Positions 43,364 to 51,790 of a stretch of DNA of 60,249 nucleotides are shown piece after piece (positions within the stretch are counted from its first letter, which is position 1; every line of letters begins with the position of its first letter). The position numbers were made by a program, and so were the translations under genes. Source of the DNA: an uncultured Nitrospira sp. (GTDB lineage Bacteria; Nitrospirota; Nitrospiria; Nitrospirales; Nitrospiraceae); the NCBI GenBank assembly GCA_902500995.1, contig CABVSR010000022.1, forward strand, positions 1-60,249, given 5' to 3'. Below the pieces are notes generated by a model, which was not told the DNA's origin, ran no database searches, and was given only the letters and a program-made list of their open reading frames with translations.

Positions 43364-45115
43364 ATGAGTGACCATCGGAATACGGACCAGCCCGAGCAGG
43401 GTGCGCGCTCATCACCGTCGCGCGACGCCTCGGCGCCTGCGGATCCGATCGAACTGATAGACGAATGCCTGGCTGCCTTTCCAGACGGCGATCCCCGGCA
43501 GAAGCTCCTCTATAAGTTACGCCACGTCGTGACGGCGCAGGCGGTGGCCCAGGATCGGCGCGATACGGAACTGAAAAAGCTCAATGAGGTCGTCGCGAAG
43601 CTCACGGCACCGGCCAATCGCGTGGGCTTGCTCGTGGAAGTCCCGGCGGAGGGCGTGGCGCGTATTGTGGTCGGAGGGGCGGAGTATTATGCCAATATCG
43701 ATCCGCGGCTTGCGGCGGAAGACCTCAAGATCGGCACGCAGATCCTGGTCAACGAGGCCTATACGGTCATCAAGACCCTGGGTTATGACCGCAACGGGCC
43801 GGTGTTGAAGGTCGCAGAGATTTTGCCGGACGGCCGGATTCGTTTTGAACAGGACATGGGCCGGCAGGCCTTGATTCTGCAGCGATCCAGCGACCTGCTC
43901 GGCGCGGACCTCAAAGCCGGCGACGAGGTCCGTATTGAACCGACCCACCGGATCGCGATCGAAAAGTTTGAGAATCGTCAGGCGCGTGCGCATGTTCTGG
44001 ATGACGTGCCGAATGTCACATGGGCACAGATCGGAGGGCAGCATCAGGCGATCGATGCCATCCGCAAGGCGATTGAATATCCCCTCCTGCATGCCGACAC
44101 CTTCTCGAAATATCAGTTTACGCAGCCGAAGGGGTTTCTGCTGTATGGCCCGCCGGGCTGCGGCAAGACCCTGATCGGCCAGGCGGCGGCGGCCAGTTTG
44201 TCTCAGCTCGTGCGGGAGTCGCAGGGGCAGGCCGCCTCAGACGGTCATGCGAAAAATCCCCCGGTGACGAGCGGCGCCTTCCTGCATATCAAAGGACCGG
44301 AAATTCTGAACATGTGGCTGGGCGAGTCCGAACGGATCGTGCGTGACCTCTTTGCCAAGGCGCGGGCCAGGCGTAAAGAAGGAGCGCTGCCGTTTATTTT
44401 TATCGATGAGGCGGAGTCGGTGTTAGGCACCAGACGGTCGATGCGGTCCTTTAACATCAACAATACGCTGGTGCCGATGTTCTGCGCGGAAATGGATGGA
44501 ATTGAATCGCTGCAGGATGTCGTGATCATTCTGGCCTCGAACCGGCCGGATTTGATCGATCCCGCGGTGCTGCGGCCGGGCCGGATCGATCGCAAGATCA
44601 AAGTGGCTCGCCCGAATCGCGAGGCAGCCATGGAAATTCTCTCGGTGTATCTCACGGCCGCGCTCCCGCTGGATGCCACGGTGCTGGAGCAACACCATCA
44701 CGAGCCCGAGTCGGCGCGCCGTGCGGTGATCGATCAGGTCGTCGAGAGCCTCTTTGCGCGCAGCGATCAGAACCGCGTGTTGTCCATACGTCTCCGGAAC
44801 GGGCAGAACAAAGTGCTGTATCGCGGAGATCTCGTCAGCGGCGCCATTCTCTCGTCTATCGTCCAGCGGGCGAAGGAAAAGGCGATCGAGCGGGCGGTGG
44901 CAGAGACCGGCGCGGCAGCCGGCGACGGCATTCGGGTGCAAGACCTGCTCGATGCGGTGCAGGAGGAGTATCGAGAAGGGGAGATGTTGCCGCCCGACGA
45001 TGCGGCGGAAGAATGGTTGAAGCTGTTGGACCATCATCCCGAGCAGGTGGTGGGCGTGTCGTCGTTCCGCCGCGGGAGACCGACGGAAGAACGATTGGTG
45101 AACCAAATTATCTGA
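43364..45115 (+). CDS. mpa: Proteasome-associated AAA ATPase (ARC/Mpa)
   Basis: A 583-residue unfoldase of the ARC/Mpa family that feeds tagged proteins to the 20S core. Order: short acidic N-terminus, helical segment (about 35-85), OB-fold domains (about 85-205), AAA module with Walker A GPPGCGKT (262-269), Walker B FIFIDEAES and arginine-finger region RPGRIDRK. The C-terminus ends NQII; the GQYL tail of actinobacterial Mpa/ARC is absent, so docking to the core must differ. GGAGG precedes the ATG by about 7 bases; an ATG at 43358 is the alternative. It starts the proteasome operon. Confidence 0.92.
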   Translation: MSDHRNTDQPEQGARSSPSRDASAPADPIELIDECLAAFPDGDPRQKLLYKLRHVVTAQAVAQDRRDTELKKLNEVVAKLTAPANRVGLLVEVPAEGVARIVVGGAEYYANIDPRLAAEDLKIGTQILVNEAYTVIKTLGYDRNGPVLKVAEILPDGRIRFEQDMGRQALILQRSSDLLGADLKAGDEVRIEPTHRIAIEKFENRQARAHVLDDVPNVTWAQIGGQHQAIDAIRKAIEYPLLHADTFSKYQFTQPKGFLLYGPPGCGKTLIGQAAAASLSQLVRESQGQAASDGHAKNPPVTSGAFLHIKGPEILNMWLGESERIVRDLFAKARARRKEGALPFIFIDEAESVLGTRRSMRSFNINNTLVPMFCAEMDGIESLQDVVIILASNRPDLIDPAVLRPGRIDRKIKVARPNREAAMEILSVYLTAALPLDATVLEQHHHEPESARRAVIDQVVESLFARSDQNRVLSIRLRNGQNKVLYRGDLVSGAILSSIVQRAKEKAIERAVAETGAAAGDGIRVQDLLDAVQEEYREGEMLPPDDAAEEWLKLLDHHPEQVVGVSSFRRGRPTEERLVNQII

Positions 45116-45153
45116 GCGCTGCAAAGCGTGAAGCGTAAAAGGTGAAACGTAAA

Positions 45154-45181
45154 CCTGAAACCTGAAACCTGAAACCTGAAA
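45154..45181 (+). repeat. Heptamer tandem repeat
   Basis: Four exact copies of cctgaaa, preceded by related gtgaaacgtaaa words. It lies in the 98-base gap between the ATPase and dop genes. Small repeats of this kind can vary in copy number by slippage; here they sit about 30 bases before the dop start. Confidence 0.8.
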
Positions 45182-45213
45182 CCCAAGAGAAGATCTCAGG
45201 CGTCTTCACGATC

Positions 45214-46734
45214 ATGCATCTGTTCGGCATTGAAACAGAGTACGGCATCACCAGAGAGGATCTTGATGCGGTCGATCCGGTCGAGGAATCGATGGAGTTG
45301 GTGCGCGCCCATCTGACCGGTGCGTTCGAGCGGCGGTGGGATTACCGGGGTGAAGATCCCCATGAGGATGCGCGCGGCTTCCGTGTGTCCGGTCTGCAGC
45401 AGGACAAGGAGGAGGACGACTTCGCCAAGGTCGATGCCCATCGTCCGTACTCCTTCCATGAGATGAAGAGCGATTTGGTTCTCCCGAACGGCGCGCGGTT
45501 TTACAACGACCACACGCATCCGGAATATTCGACTCCGGAATGCCGCAGGCTCAAAGATCTCATCGCGCATGACCGGGCGGGGGAGCGCATCGTGCAACGG
45601 GCGGCCGATCGCCGCAATCAGCGGCTGGGCGGCGCCTATGTGCAACTGTACAAGAATAACACCGACTTCCACGGTCATAGCTACGGCTGCCACGATAACT
45701 ATCTCGTTCCGCGATCGGTGCCCTTTCCGCAGTTGGTACAAGGCCTGTTGCCGTTTTTGGTGAGTCGCCAATTGGTTGCCGGGGCTGGGAAAGTGGGCAT
45801 GGAAGCGCAGGAATCCGGCTTTGTGCCGGGGCCCTTCCAGCTCTCGCAGCGCGCAGATTTTATGGAAGCGGAGCTGGGCGTCGATACGATGCACAACCGG
45901 CCCATCCTCAATACCCGCGACGAGCCGCATGCCGATCGGACGAAATATCGGCGGCTGCATCTGATCGTCGGTGATGCCAACTTCTGCGAATACGCCACCG
46001 CGCTCAAGGTCGGGACCACGAGGCTGGTGTTGGATCTGATACAGCGCGGCATGGCTCCGCACATAGAACTGGATCAGCCGGTGGCCGCCATCAAGCAGCT
46101 GTCGCGCGATCCGGACCTCAAGGCCACGGTGCGGTTAAAGGATGGGCGGATGTGGACCGGCTTGGCCATTCAGGAAGAGTACTGGAAGGAGGCCAGCCGC
46201 GTGTGCGGCGGCAGTGATCCGGATGCAGATTGGGTGCTGCATGAATGGCGGGACACCCTGCAGGCGCTCGGGGGCGATCGCGCGCAGCTTATCGGGAAAT
46301 TGGATTGGGTGACGAAGCACTGGTTATTGGAAACCTTCATGCGCGAGGAGCAGCTCGCGTGGGAAGATCCCTGGCTCGCCAGTCTGGATTTGGAATACCA
46401 TAATCTGAGCCCCGACCGTGGATTGTTTCTCGGCCTGGAAGCCGAAGGGAAGACGTGGCGCATGACGACCGACCGTGACATTGCGCAGGCGCTCGCAGCC
46501 GGTCCAGCGGATACCCGCGGAGGTTTGCGCGGGTTATGTGTCAGGCGGTTTCCCGAACAGATCCAGGGGATGCAGTGGGAGCGGGTGCAGTTTGCCGGCG
46601 GGTTGCGCGCCCGCACGTTGGAGATGGGCGATTTGTTCGATCCGGAGGCGGTGAAGGCCTGTGCCGGGTTGTTCGAAACCGCAGAGTCTCCCGCTGAGGC
46701 CCTGGCGGCGTGGGCCAAACGAAAGGAATCATAA
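45214..46734 (+). CDS. dop: Depupylase/deamidase-type Dop protein
   Basis: A 506-residue member of the carboxylate-amine ligase-like Dop/PafA family. The N-terminal catalytic ETEYG motif and the Asp-containing FYNDHTHPEYSTPE motif are present. Between them is a long acidic insert (about residues 12-70), the Dop loop, which is why I call this one Dop and the gene at 48977 PafA. It should remove the Pup-like tag from substrates. The following tag already ends in Glu, so a deamidase step looks unnecessary. No clear Shine-Dalgarno precedes its ATG. Confidence 0.9.
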   Translation: MHLFGIETEYGITREDLDAVDPVEESMELVRAHLTGAFERRWDYRGEDPHEDARGFRVSGLQQDKEEDDFAKVDAHRPYSFHEMKSDLVLPNGARFYNDHTHPEYSTPECRRLKDLIAHDRAGERIVQRAADRRNQRLGGAYVQLYKNNTDFHGHSYGCHDNYLVPRSVPFPQLVQGLLPFLVSRQLVAGAGKVGMEAQESGFVPGPFQLSQRADFMEAELGVDTMHNRPILNTRDEPHADRTKYRRLHLIVGDANFCEYATALKVGTTRLVLDLIQRGMAPHIELDQPVAAIKQLSRDPDLKATVRLKDGRMWTGLAIQEEYWKEASRVCGGSDPDADWVLHEWRDTLQALGGDRAQLIGKLDWVTKHWLLETFMREEQLAWEDPWLASLDLEYHNLSPDRGLFLGLEAEGKTWRMTTDRDIAQALAAGPADTRGGLRGLCVRRFPEQIQGMQWERVQFAGGLRARTLEMGDLFDPEAVKACAGLFETAESPAEALAAWAKRKES

Positions 46735-46736
46735 TC

Positions 46737-46931
46737 ATGCGATATATGTTGATGCCGGAACGTCGTGAGGCTCCTGGCGATCCGATGCCGAAGCCACCGG
46801 GCCCGTCGGAAGAGGGCGGGGGTCCCCGGCGGCCGGAGACAGGTTCGCCGGACAAGGATAATTTGCTGAAGCGGATGCGAAAGGTCGATCCCAAACAAGC
46901 AGAGCGGTACCGGCAGCGGACCGGAGAGTGA
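46737..46931 (+). CDS. UBact/Pup-like protein tag
   Basis: A 64-residue tag protein of the UBact type (Gram-negative Pup homologue). It has a Pro/Gly-rich N-terminus (MPERREAPGDPMPKPPGP) and a basic C-terminal region KRMRKVDPKQAERYRQRTGE. The chain ends in Glu, the reactive form for isopeptide bonding to lysines by PafA; many actinobacterial Pups end in Gln and need Dop to deamidate them. The GG before the end is TG here. It starts 2 bases after the dop stop. Confidence 0.9.
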   Translation: MRYMLMPERREAPGDPMPKPPGPSEEGGGPRRPETGSPDKDNLLKRMRKVDPKQAERYRQRTGE

Positions 46932-47023
46932 GGCCGGCCACCGAGTCAGGGCTTTTGCTCGCGCAACGCGCGGCCTCGGAAGGCCCTCGTTGGACGCGCG
47001 CAGTTAACCCCTGATCTCAGTGT

Positions 47024-47039
47024 CCGCCAGAAATGGCGG
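47024..47039. other. Small hairpin before prcB
   Basis: A 6-bp stem ccgcca/tggcgg with a GAAA loop (47024-47039) lies 27 bases upstream of the prcB start and 92 bases after the tag gene. It is short, but a GNRA tetraloop hairpin in this gap could affect prcB translation or mRNA stability. Confidence 0.3.
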
Positions 47040-47066
47040 GAGTGAACGACTCGGAGGGGTAGAGAG

Positions 47067-47840
47067 ATGGGGATGCAAGGGGATTTTTTTCAGCTGTTGA
47101 AAGAGCAGGGCTATCAGTTCGGTAATCCTGCGGCGGCCTCGGCGGGACTGGAGATTCCGAACGCCACGACGATTCTCGCGCTGAAGTATCGCGACGGAGT
47201 GCTGGTCGCGGGTGATCGCCGGGCCACCGCCGGCAACATGGTGATGTACGACCGTACCGACAAGGTGTTGGAGATCGATCGCCACAGTGTGTTGGCGATT
47301 GCCGGGGTGCCCGCCACGGCCTATGAGATGGTGCGTGTGCTGGAGCATTCGTTCAAGTACTATCGCCGCACGCAGCTGCAGGAACTGAGTTTTGAAGGGA
47401 AGCTCCGCGCGGTCTCCAAGTTGCTCAAAGAAAACGTGGCGGCGGCGTTGGCCGGAACGGGCGCGGTGGTGCCGGTCTTTGCCGGGTATGACCAGGAGCA
47501 GGGAGCGGCCAAGATTTATTTTTACGACATTCTCGGGGCCGAGTTCGAAGCGGTGGAGTACGCCGTGTCCGGGTCCGGCTCGCCGACCATCCGGGGCATC
47601 CTCCATTATGTCAACACCTGGGGGCCTCAACCGCTCGCGGCGTTACCGGAAGAGCAGGCGACCGTGCAGGCCCTGCGATTGCTTGCAAGCGCGGCAGAAT
47701 TCGATTCGGCGACCGGTGGTGTGAATCGTGAGCTGAATCTCTATCCGGTCGTGAAACTCATAACGGCCGCCGGCGTGCAAACCATCCCGAATGCCAATCT
47801 GAAGGCATTGTATGAGCGTGACGTGGTCCGCGCGCTGTAG
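47067..47840 (+). CDS. prcB: Proteasome beta subunit
   Basis: A 257-residue 20S core beta subunit with a 33-residue propeptide ending before Thr34 (NATTILALKY), which becomes the catalytic N-terminal threonine. The supporting residues are visible: Asp in GDRRATAG and Lys in DRTDKVLEID. GGAGGGG precedes the ATG. It is separated from prcA by an inverted-repeat element at 47918, an unusual spacing for this gene pair. Confidence 0.96.
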   Translation: MGMQGDFFQLLKEQGYQFGNPAAASAGLEIPNATTILALKYRDGVLVAGDRRATAGNMVMYDRTDKVLEIDRHSVLAIAGVPATAYEMVRVLEHSFKYYRRTQLQELSFEGKLRAVSKLLKENVAAALAGTGAVVPVFAGYDQEQGAAKIYFYDILGAEFEAVEYAVSGSGSPTIRGILHYVNTWGPQPLAALPEEQATVQALRLLASAAEFDSATGGVNRELNLYPVVKLITAAGVQTIPNANLKALYERDVVRAL

Positions 47841-47917
47841 TCGACCCATGGAACTTTTTGTGCGGGTAATTTCAGGCCAACTCTCGCAGAATAGAGAGAC
47901 TCAATCAGCGGGCTATT

Positions 47918-48042
47918 CAGACTATTCAAAAACGCTGTCCAGCAAGGCCGCAGGGAGCGGGTCGACTGAGTCGTACCCGTTGGGTACGTCGCAGGGAGTC
48001 GCGCGACCGAGAACGCAGCTGGCGGGGTTTTTCAATAGTCTG
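47918..48042. repeat. Imperfect inverted-repeat element C
   Basis: The ends cagactattcaaaaac and gtttttcaatagtctg pair almost perfectly over 16 bases, and the pairing continues inward (ccagc / gctgg). The middle carries gagtcgtaccc and gggtacgtcgc, a further hairpin. It lies between prcB and prcA and fills most of the gap; it resembles elements A and B in length and word content. Confidence 0.75.
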
Positions 48043-48062
48043 CCGCAGGAAGGTGACAGCTG

Positions 48063-48896
48063 ATGTATGAAGAACCCTACCGGTGGATCGAGGCGGTCGG
48101 TAATCGCCGCCACTATCTCGACGAACAATTTGCGATGGGCGCTCCAGTCGTCGCCTTGGCCTACGCCGACGGCATTGTGATGCTCACGGTCAGCCGCGGC
48201 ACGCCCAAGCTCTATGAGATCTATGATCGTATTGCGCTTGGCGGCATGGGACATCCGGCCGATCTGGAGAAATTGCGGTTTTCGCTGCTGGAAATGGCCC
48301 ATGTCGAAGGGTTCAATCGCTCGCCCTCCGATGTGACGGGGGCGAGGCTGATGAAGTATGGGTTGGCGCCGACTATCAAACAAGCCTTTGAAGAAATTTA
48401 CAAAGCGCCCTTCATCGCCAAGATTTTGCTGGCCGAATTGGGATTGAAACCCGAGCGCGACCTGTTCCTCACCATTAACTACGATGGCAATTTTGAGGAA
48501 CGGCGGGGCTGGGCTGCACTTGGCGCGACGCCTGCCGTGCAACGTGAGATGGGACGGTCGATCGAGGGACGGCCGGAATTTGCCCGAGCCTCATTGGCAG
48601 AGGCTGTCGAAATCGGCCTCTGCGCCTGGGGGGCAGGGTCTCTGGCGCAAGCCTCGGCCGAGGAGGCCGAGGGCGAACCCTCACCCGCTGCCCGGGATGG
48701 AGAACAAGCGAAGGCGGAGGCCTTGCCGGATAAAGCGGCCCTGCTGGCTCATGTGCGGAAGACCGTCGCAGAAAAATCTCTGGAATGTATTGTGCTGGAA
48801 CGAAATGGCCCTGGCTCGTCGAAATATCGGGCGCTTCGGCCGGAGGAACTGGGCCGGCTGCTGCCGCCGGCTGTACGCGCCTCAGGCTCTGATTAA
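48063..48896 (+). CDS. prcA: Proteasome alpha subunit
   Basis: A 277-residue 20S core alpha subunit. It lacks a propeptide and catalytic threonine, and keeps family features: GAPVVALAYADGIVML, SRGTPKLYEIYDRIA and FNRSPSDV. A Glu/Ala-rich C-terminal part is longer than in many alpha subunits. GGTGACAGCTG lies just before the ATG. Two alpha rings gate two PrcB rings; the ATPase at 43364 would dock here. Confidence 0.94.
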   Translation: MYEEPYRWIEAVGNRRHYLDEQFAMGAPVVALAYADGIVMLTVSRGTPKLYEIYDRIALGGMGHPADLEKLRFSLLEMAHVEGFNRSPSDVTGARLMKYGLAPTIKQAFEEIYKAPFIAKILLAELGLKPERDLFLTINYDGNFEERRGWAALGATPAVQREMGRSIEGRPEFARASLAEAVEIGLCAWGAGSLAQASAEEAEGEPSPAARDGEQAKAEALPDKAALLAHVRKTVAEKSLECIVLERNGPGSSKYRALRPEELGRLLPPAVRASGSD

Positions 48897-48976
48897 AAGG
48901 TCTCGGCGCATGGCGGAGTGACAAGAGCCGTGACGTCAGGCGGGACAGGGGCAATCGTGATCGACAGTTGGCTGAT

Positions 48977-50467
48977 ATGCTGAATCGTATTTTCGGGCTG
49001 GAAACCGAATATGGCCTTCTGGTCAACCAGGATCGGCCGGACCATTCGCCCTCCTGGGTGGCTCAGCGCATTCGGGATCACATCTTTCACGTCGCTCGTC
49101 GCGGGGTCCTTGATCTGCATCACCGCGGGCACGATGAGCCACCGGGCAACGGCGGGTTTCTCACCAACGCCGGAAGACTCTACATCGACATGGGGCATCT
49201 GGAATATGCCTCGCCGGAATGTACCACCCTCGCGGATCTCGTGGCATCGGACCGGGCCGGTGACCGGATTATTCAGCAGGCTGTAACCGCGCTGGGCTTG
49301 GAAGAGACCGTCTCGCTCATCAAAAATAATATTGACCACGAAACCGACGCCACCTTCGGCTCGCACGAAAACTATCTCGTCACCCGACAGTTTCCCTTTT
49401 CCCGGCGCGGTCTTGGGCCTCTCGTAACCTTTTTAGTCACCCGCCAGGTCTTTACCGGCGCGGGGCGGATCGGTTGTGCCGGTGATCCCAATGAATGGGT
49501 CCAAATAGGCGGGCTCATCTTGCATCGGCCGGGGCTGCGGGATGCGCAGGATCGATCTATCGTCCCGTTTCAGATCTCGCAGCGGGCCGATTACATCGTG
49601 AACGACTTTTTCGAATGGGTACAGCACAACCGAGCGATCGTCAATACGCGCGATGAGCCGCTGGCCGATCCCAATCAATACCGCCGTATCCACCTCCTTT
49701 GCGGCGATTCGAATATGGCGGAATATGCCACGGCGTTGAAGATGGGCACGACCGGATTGGTCCTGCAACTGATCGAAGCGGGGCAGGCGCCCCGTGGATT
49801 GGGAATCAACGAGCCGGTCGAGGCTTTGCAGGAAATTTCGCGGGATCCGGATCGCCAATGGATCGTCCAACTGGAATCCGGGCAGTCGATCTCCGCCCTG
49901 GACATTCAAGAGCAGTTTCTCGCCGCGGCGCAGCGCCATTGCCAGGGGCAGGACGAAGAGACGGATTGGGTGCTGGAACAATGGGAATCCGTGTTGACCG
50001 ACTTGCGGCAGGGTTATGACAAACTGGTGGGACGAATCGACTGGGCTTCCAAACTCTGGCTCTTGGAGGCCTACCGCGAAGCGGAAGAGCTGGCATGGGA
50101 TGATCCCATGTTGAAGAGTCTCGATCTGGAATATCACAACCTGCATCCAGCGCGTGGACTCTGCTACGGAATTGAGGAGGAAGGGCGAGGGCTTCGCCTG
50201 ACGACGGACAAGAGCGTGCAGCTCGCGGAGGACCATCCGCCGCGAAATACGCGCGCCTTCGGCCGGGGCGAATTGGTCCGGCATTTGTTGAACTCCGTCG
50301 CGAAGGGACCGGGTGCAGACGTCGCCCACAGTTATGGGGATCACGCGTCTTGCGAGTACATCATCAACTGGTCGAATTTTAAGTTGCGGGATGCCGCGCC
50401 GTTTTTTATGGCCGATCCCTTCAAAACCTATGTGCAAGATGTGCGGAGTCATCTGATTGAGAGATAG
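48977..50467 (+). CDS. pafA: Pup ligase PafA
   Basis: A 496-residue ligase of the Dop/PafA family that joins the tag's C-terminal Glu to substrate lysines using ATP. The catalytic FGLETEYG motif and YIDMGHLEYASPE are present, and there is no Dop-loop insert, which distinguishes it from the gene at 45214. ATG 48977 is chosen; TTG 48968 is also in frame. It is the last gene of the proteasome block and is convergent with the gene at 50475. Confidence 0.92.
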   Translation: MLNRIFGLETEYGLLVNQDRPDHSPSWVAQRIRDHIFHVARRGVLDLHHRGHDEPPGNGGFLTNAGRLYIDMGHLEYASPECTTLADLVASDRAGDRIIQQAVTALGLEETVSLIKNNIDHETDATFGSHENYLVTRQFPFSRRGLGPLVTFLVTRQVFTGAGRIGCAGDPNEWVQIGGLILHRPGLRDAQDRSIVPFQISQRADYIVNDFFEWVQHNRAIVNTRDEPLADPNQYRRIHLLCGDSNMAEYATALKMGTTGLVLQLIEAGQAPRGLGINEPVEALQEISRDPDRQWIVQLESGQSISALDIQEQFLAAAQRHCQGQDEETDWVLEQWESVLTDLRQGYDKLVGRIDWASKLWLLEAYREAEELAWDDPMLKSLDLEYHNLHPARGLCYGIEEEGRGLRLTTDKSVQLAEDHPPRNTRAFGRGELVRHLLNSVAKGPGADVAHSYGDHASCEYIINWSNFKLRDAAPFFMADPFKTYVQDVRSHLIER

Positions 50468-50474
50468 GTCCCGT

Positions 50475-51395
50475 CTACCGCTTCAATCCCATTCGCTCTA
50501 TTGCGCCTTTAGACACATCGAACGCGAAGCGCAGTTGCACCGCAACGTACTTCTGGACCAGCCCTGATTGATCCAGCGGCCGGTCTTCTTCACGGTAGAC
50601 AGCCAGCTCCATATCCTGCCAGCGCACGGCGATGCCCACGATCCAGTCAAGTTCCGACGGGTTCAGGGTGTTACTCGCTTCCCGATCGGTGAAGAAGTTC
50701 ATGTCTCCATAGAGCACGACTCTGTTCTTGTAGAGGTCCAGGTCGGCGTGGGCGACATACCGGAACAGGGCGCGGCCCGTATTATTGGGCCGCGCGAAAT
50801 ACTGACTATTGTGAAAGAGCCAGCCTGCCCCGGCGTAGGCGGTGAGATTCTGGTGAGGCAAGGCGCGCCGCCACCAGGCGAGGTCTTGAACGGCTTGAAA
50901 TCGCGCGGTCACAAGGGCGTCGGCATAGACCTGTTTCAAACCCCGTCGATCGAGTGGCGCATCGCGCTCATACTGTAGGCGCCAATTGAACCGGTCGAGC
51001 ACCCCGGTGAACGCGAACGTGGCGTCCCATTCTGATAGTTTGATCCACCCGTCGGTTCGATCGGAGAAAAAATTCTGATCGGTATAAAAGGTGAGGTATT
51101 GCTTGTAGATGTCTGTTTCCAGATGCAGCATGTGGCGCATGCCGACGAGGCCTGTATTGTCAGGGCGGGCGGCGAAGGTCGGGTTTTTCACAAACGCGCC
51201 CGTCAGCAAGTATCCGCCAAAGAGGGTTTCCTCCTCCTCCCGTGCTTCGTGCTCCGGTTCGTCCATGGATGGAAGTGGGCGGCCATATTTTTCGAGCCCA
51301 TAGGCGGGTGAGAGCCAGCCAGCCAGAAGTTCCAGGCCACCGGCCAGCACCATCAGGCCCAGCACCAGTCCAGCGTTGAGGCGCCGGGTCCTCAT
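50475..51395 (-). CDS. Outer-membrane beta-barrel-like protein
   Basis: A 306-residue protein with an N-terminal signal/anchor (RRLNAGLVLGLMVLAGGLELLAGW) and alternating strands (LHLETDIYKQYLTFYTDQNFF, VVLYGDMNFFTDRE) typical of a barrel. Two near-repeats, TDQNFFSDRTDGW and YGDMNFFTDREASN, indicate internal duplication. Function not recognised. The ATG at 51395 overlaps the upstream lipoprotein stop (ATGA), so they are coupled. Confidence 0.68.
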   Translation of the reverse strand: MRTRRLNAGLVLGLMVLAGGLELLAGWLSPAYGLEKYGRPLPSMDEPEHEAREEEETLFGGYLLTGAFVKNPTFAARPDNTGLVGMRHMLHLETDIYKQYLTFYTDQNFFSDRTDGWIKLSEWDATFAFTGVLDRFNWRLQYERDAPLDRRGLKQVYADALVTARFQAVQDLAWWRRALPHQNLTAYAGAGWLFHNSQYFARPNNTGRALFRYVAHADLDLYKNRVVLYGDMNFFTDREASNTLNPSELDWIVGIAVRWQDMELAVYREEDRPLDQSGLVQKYVAVQLRFAFDVSKGAIERMGLKR

Positions 51396-51790
51396 TCCTG
51401 GCAGCTCGCGAAGATGTCTTCGCAATCGTTGGACGCATCCACGGAACCGGGCACGAAGTGATATCGAACCCGGTCGACCCGTTCGTCTTGAAGGATCACC
51501 GTGGCCCAACAGCCATGGTGGACCGTGGGCCGGCTCCCCTTCGACGACACCATGGATTCTTCCAGGAGCGGCGCTTCTCGGTAATACCGGAAAATGGTCG
51601 CCGGGCCTTCCTCTCGTTTCTGCAATGGAGTGCCGGCGCAGGCCAAGACCTGCTGGAGAGTTTTTCCCCGCAACGCTTCCTGATGCGGATATCCCTCTGT
51701 GACGGGCGGCATGCTGTGGCAACCGAGCATAAATCCGGCCATGGACAGGCTCAGCAACGCGATCTGTAATCGGATGTCAGCGGGGCGCAT
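51392..51790 (-). CDS. Small lipoprotein
   Basis: A 132-residue lipoprotein with a signal and FMLGC lipobox. It has an SmpA/OmlA-like feel (ALRGKTLQQVLACAGTPLQKREEG, VDRVRYHFVPGS), where such small lipoproteins assist outer-membrane proteins; two further cysteines may form a disulfide. The upstream in-frame start at 51847 adds a hydrophilic stretch before the signal and is rejected. It is paired with the barrel gene at 50475. Confidence 0.68.
   Translation of the reverse strand: MRPADIRLQIALLSLSMAGFMLGCHSMPPVTEGYPHQEALRGKTLQQVLACAGTPLQKREEGPATIFRYYREAPLLEESMVSSKGSRPTVHHGCWATVILQDERVDRVRYHFVPGSVDASNDCEDIFASCQE

Noticed and set aside
45120-45185. CRISPR-like repeat array
   Set aside because: The repeat unit is 7 bases with no spacers; it is a simple tandem repeat.
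45196-46062. A 288-codon - strand frame opposite dop
   Set aside because: The + strand Dop has its catalytic motifs; the - strand frame has no known fold and an Arg-rich antisense composition.
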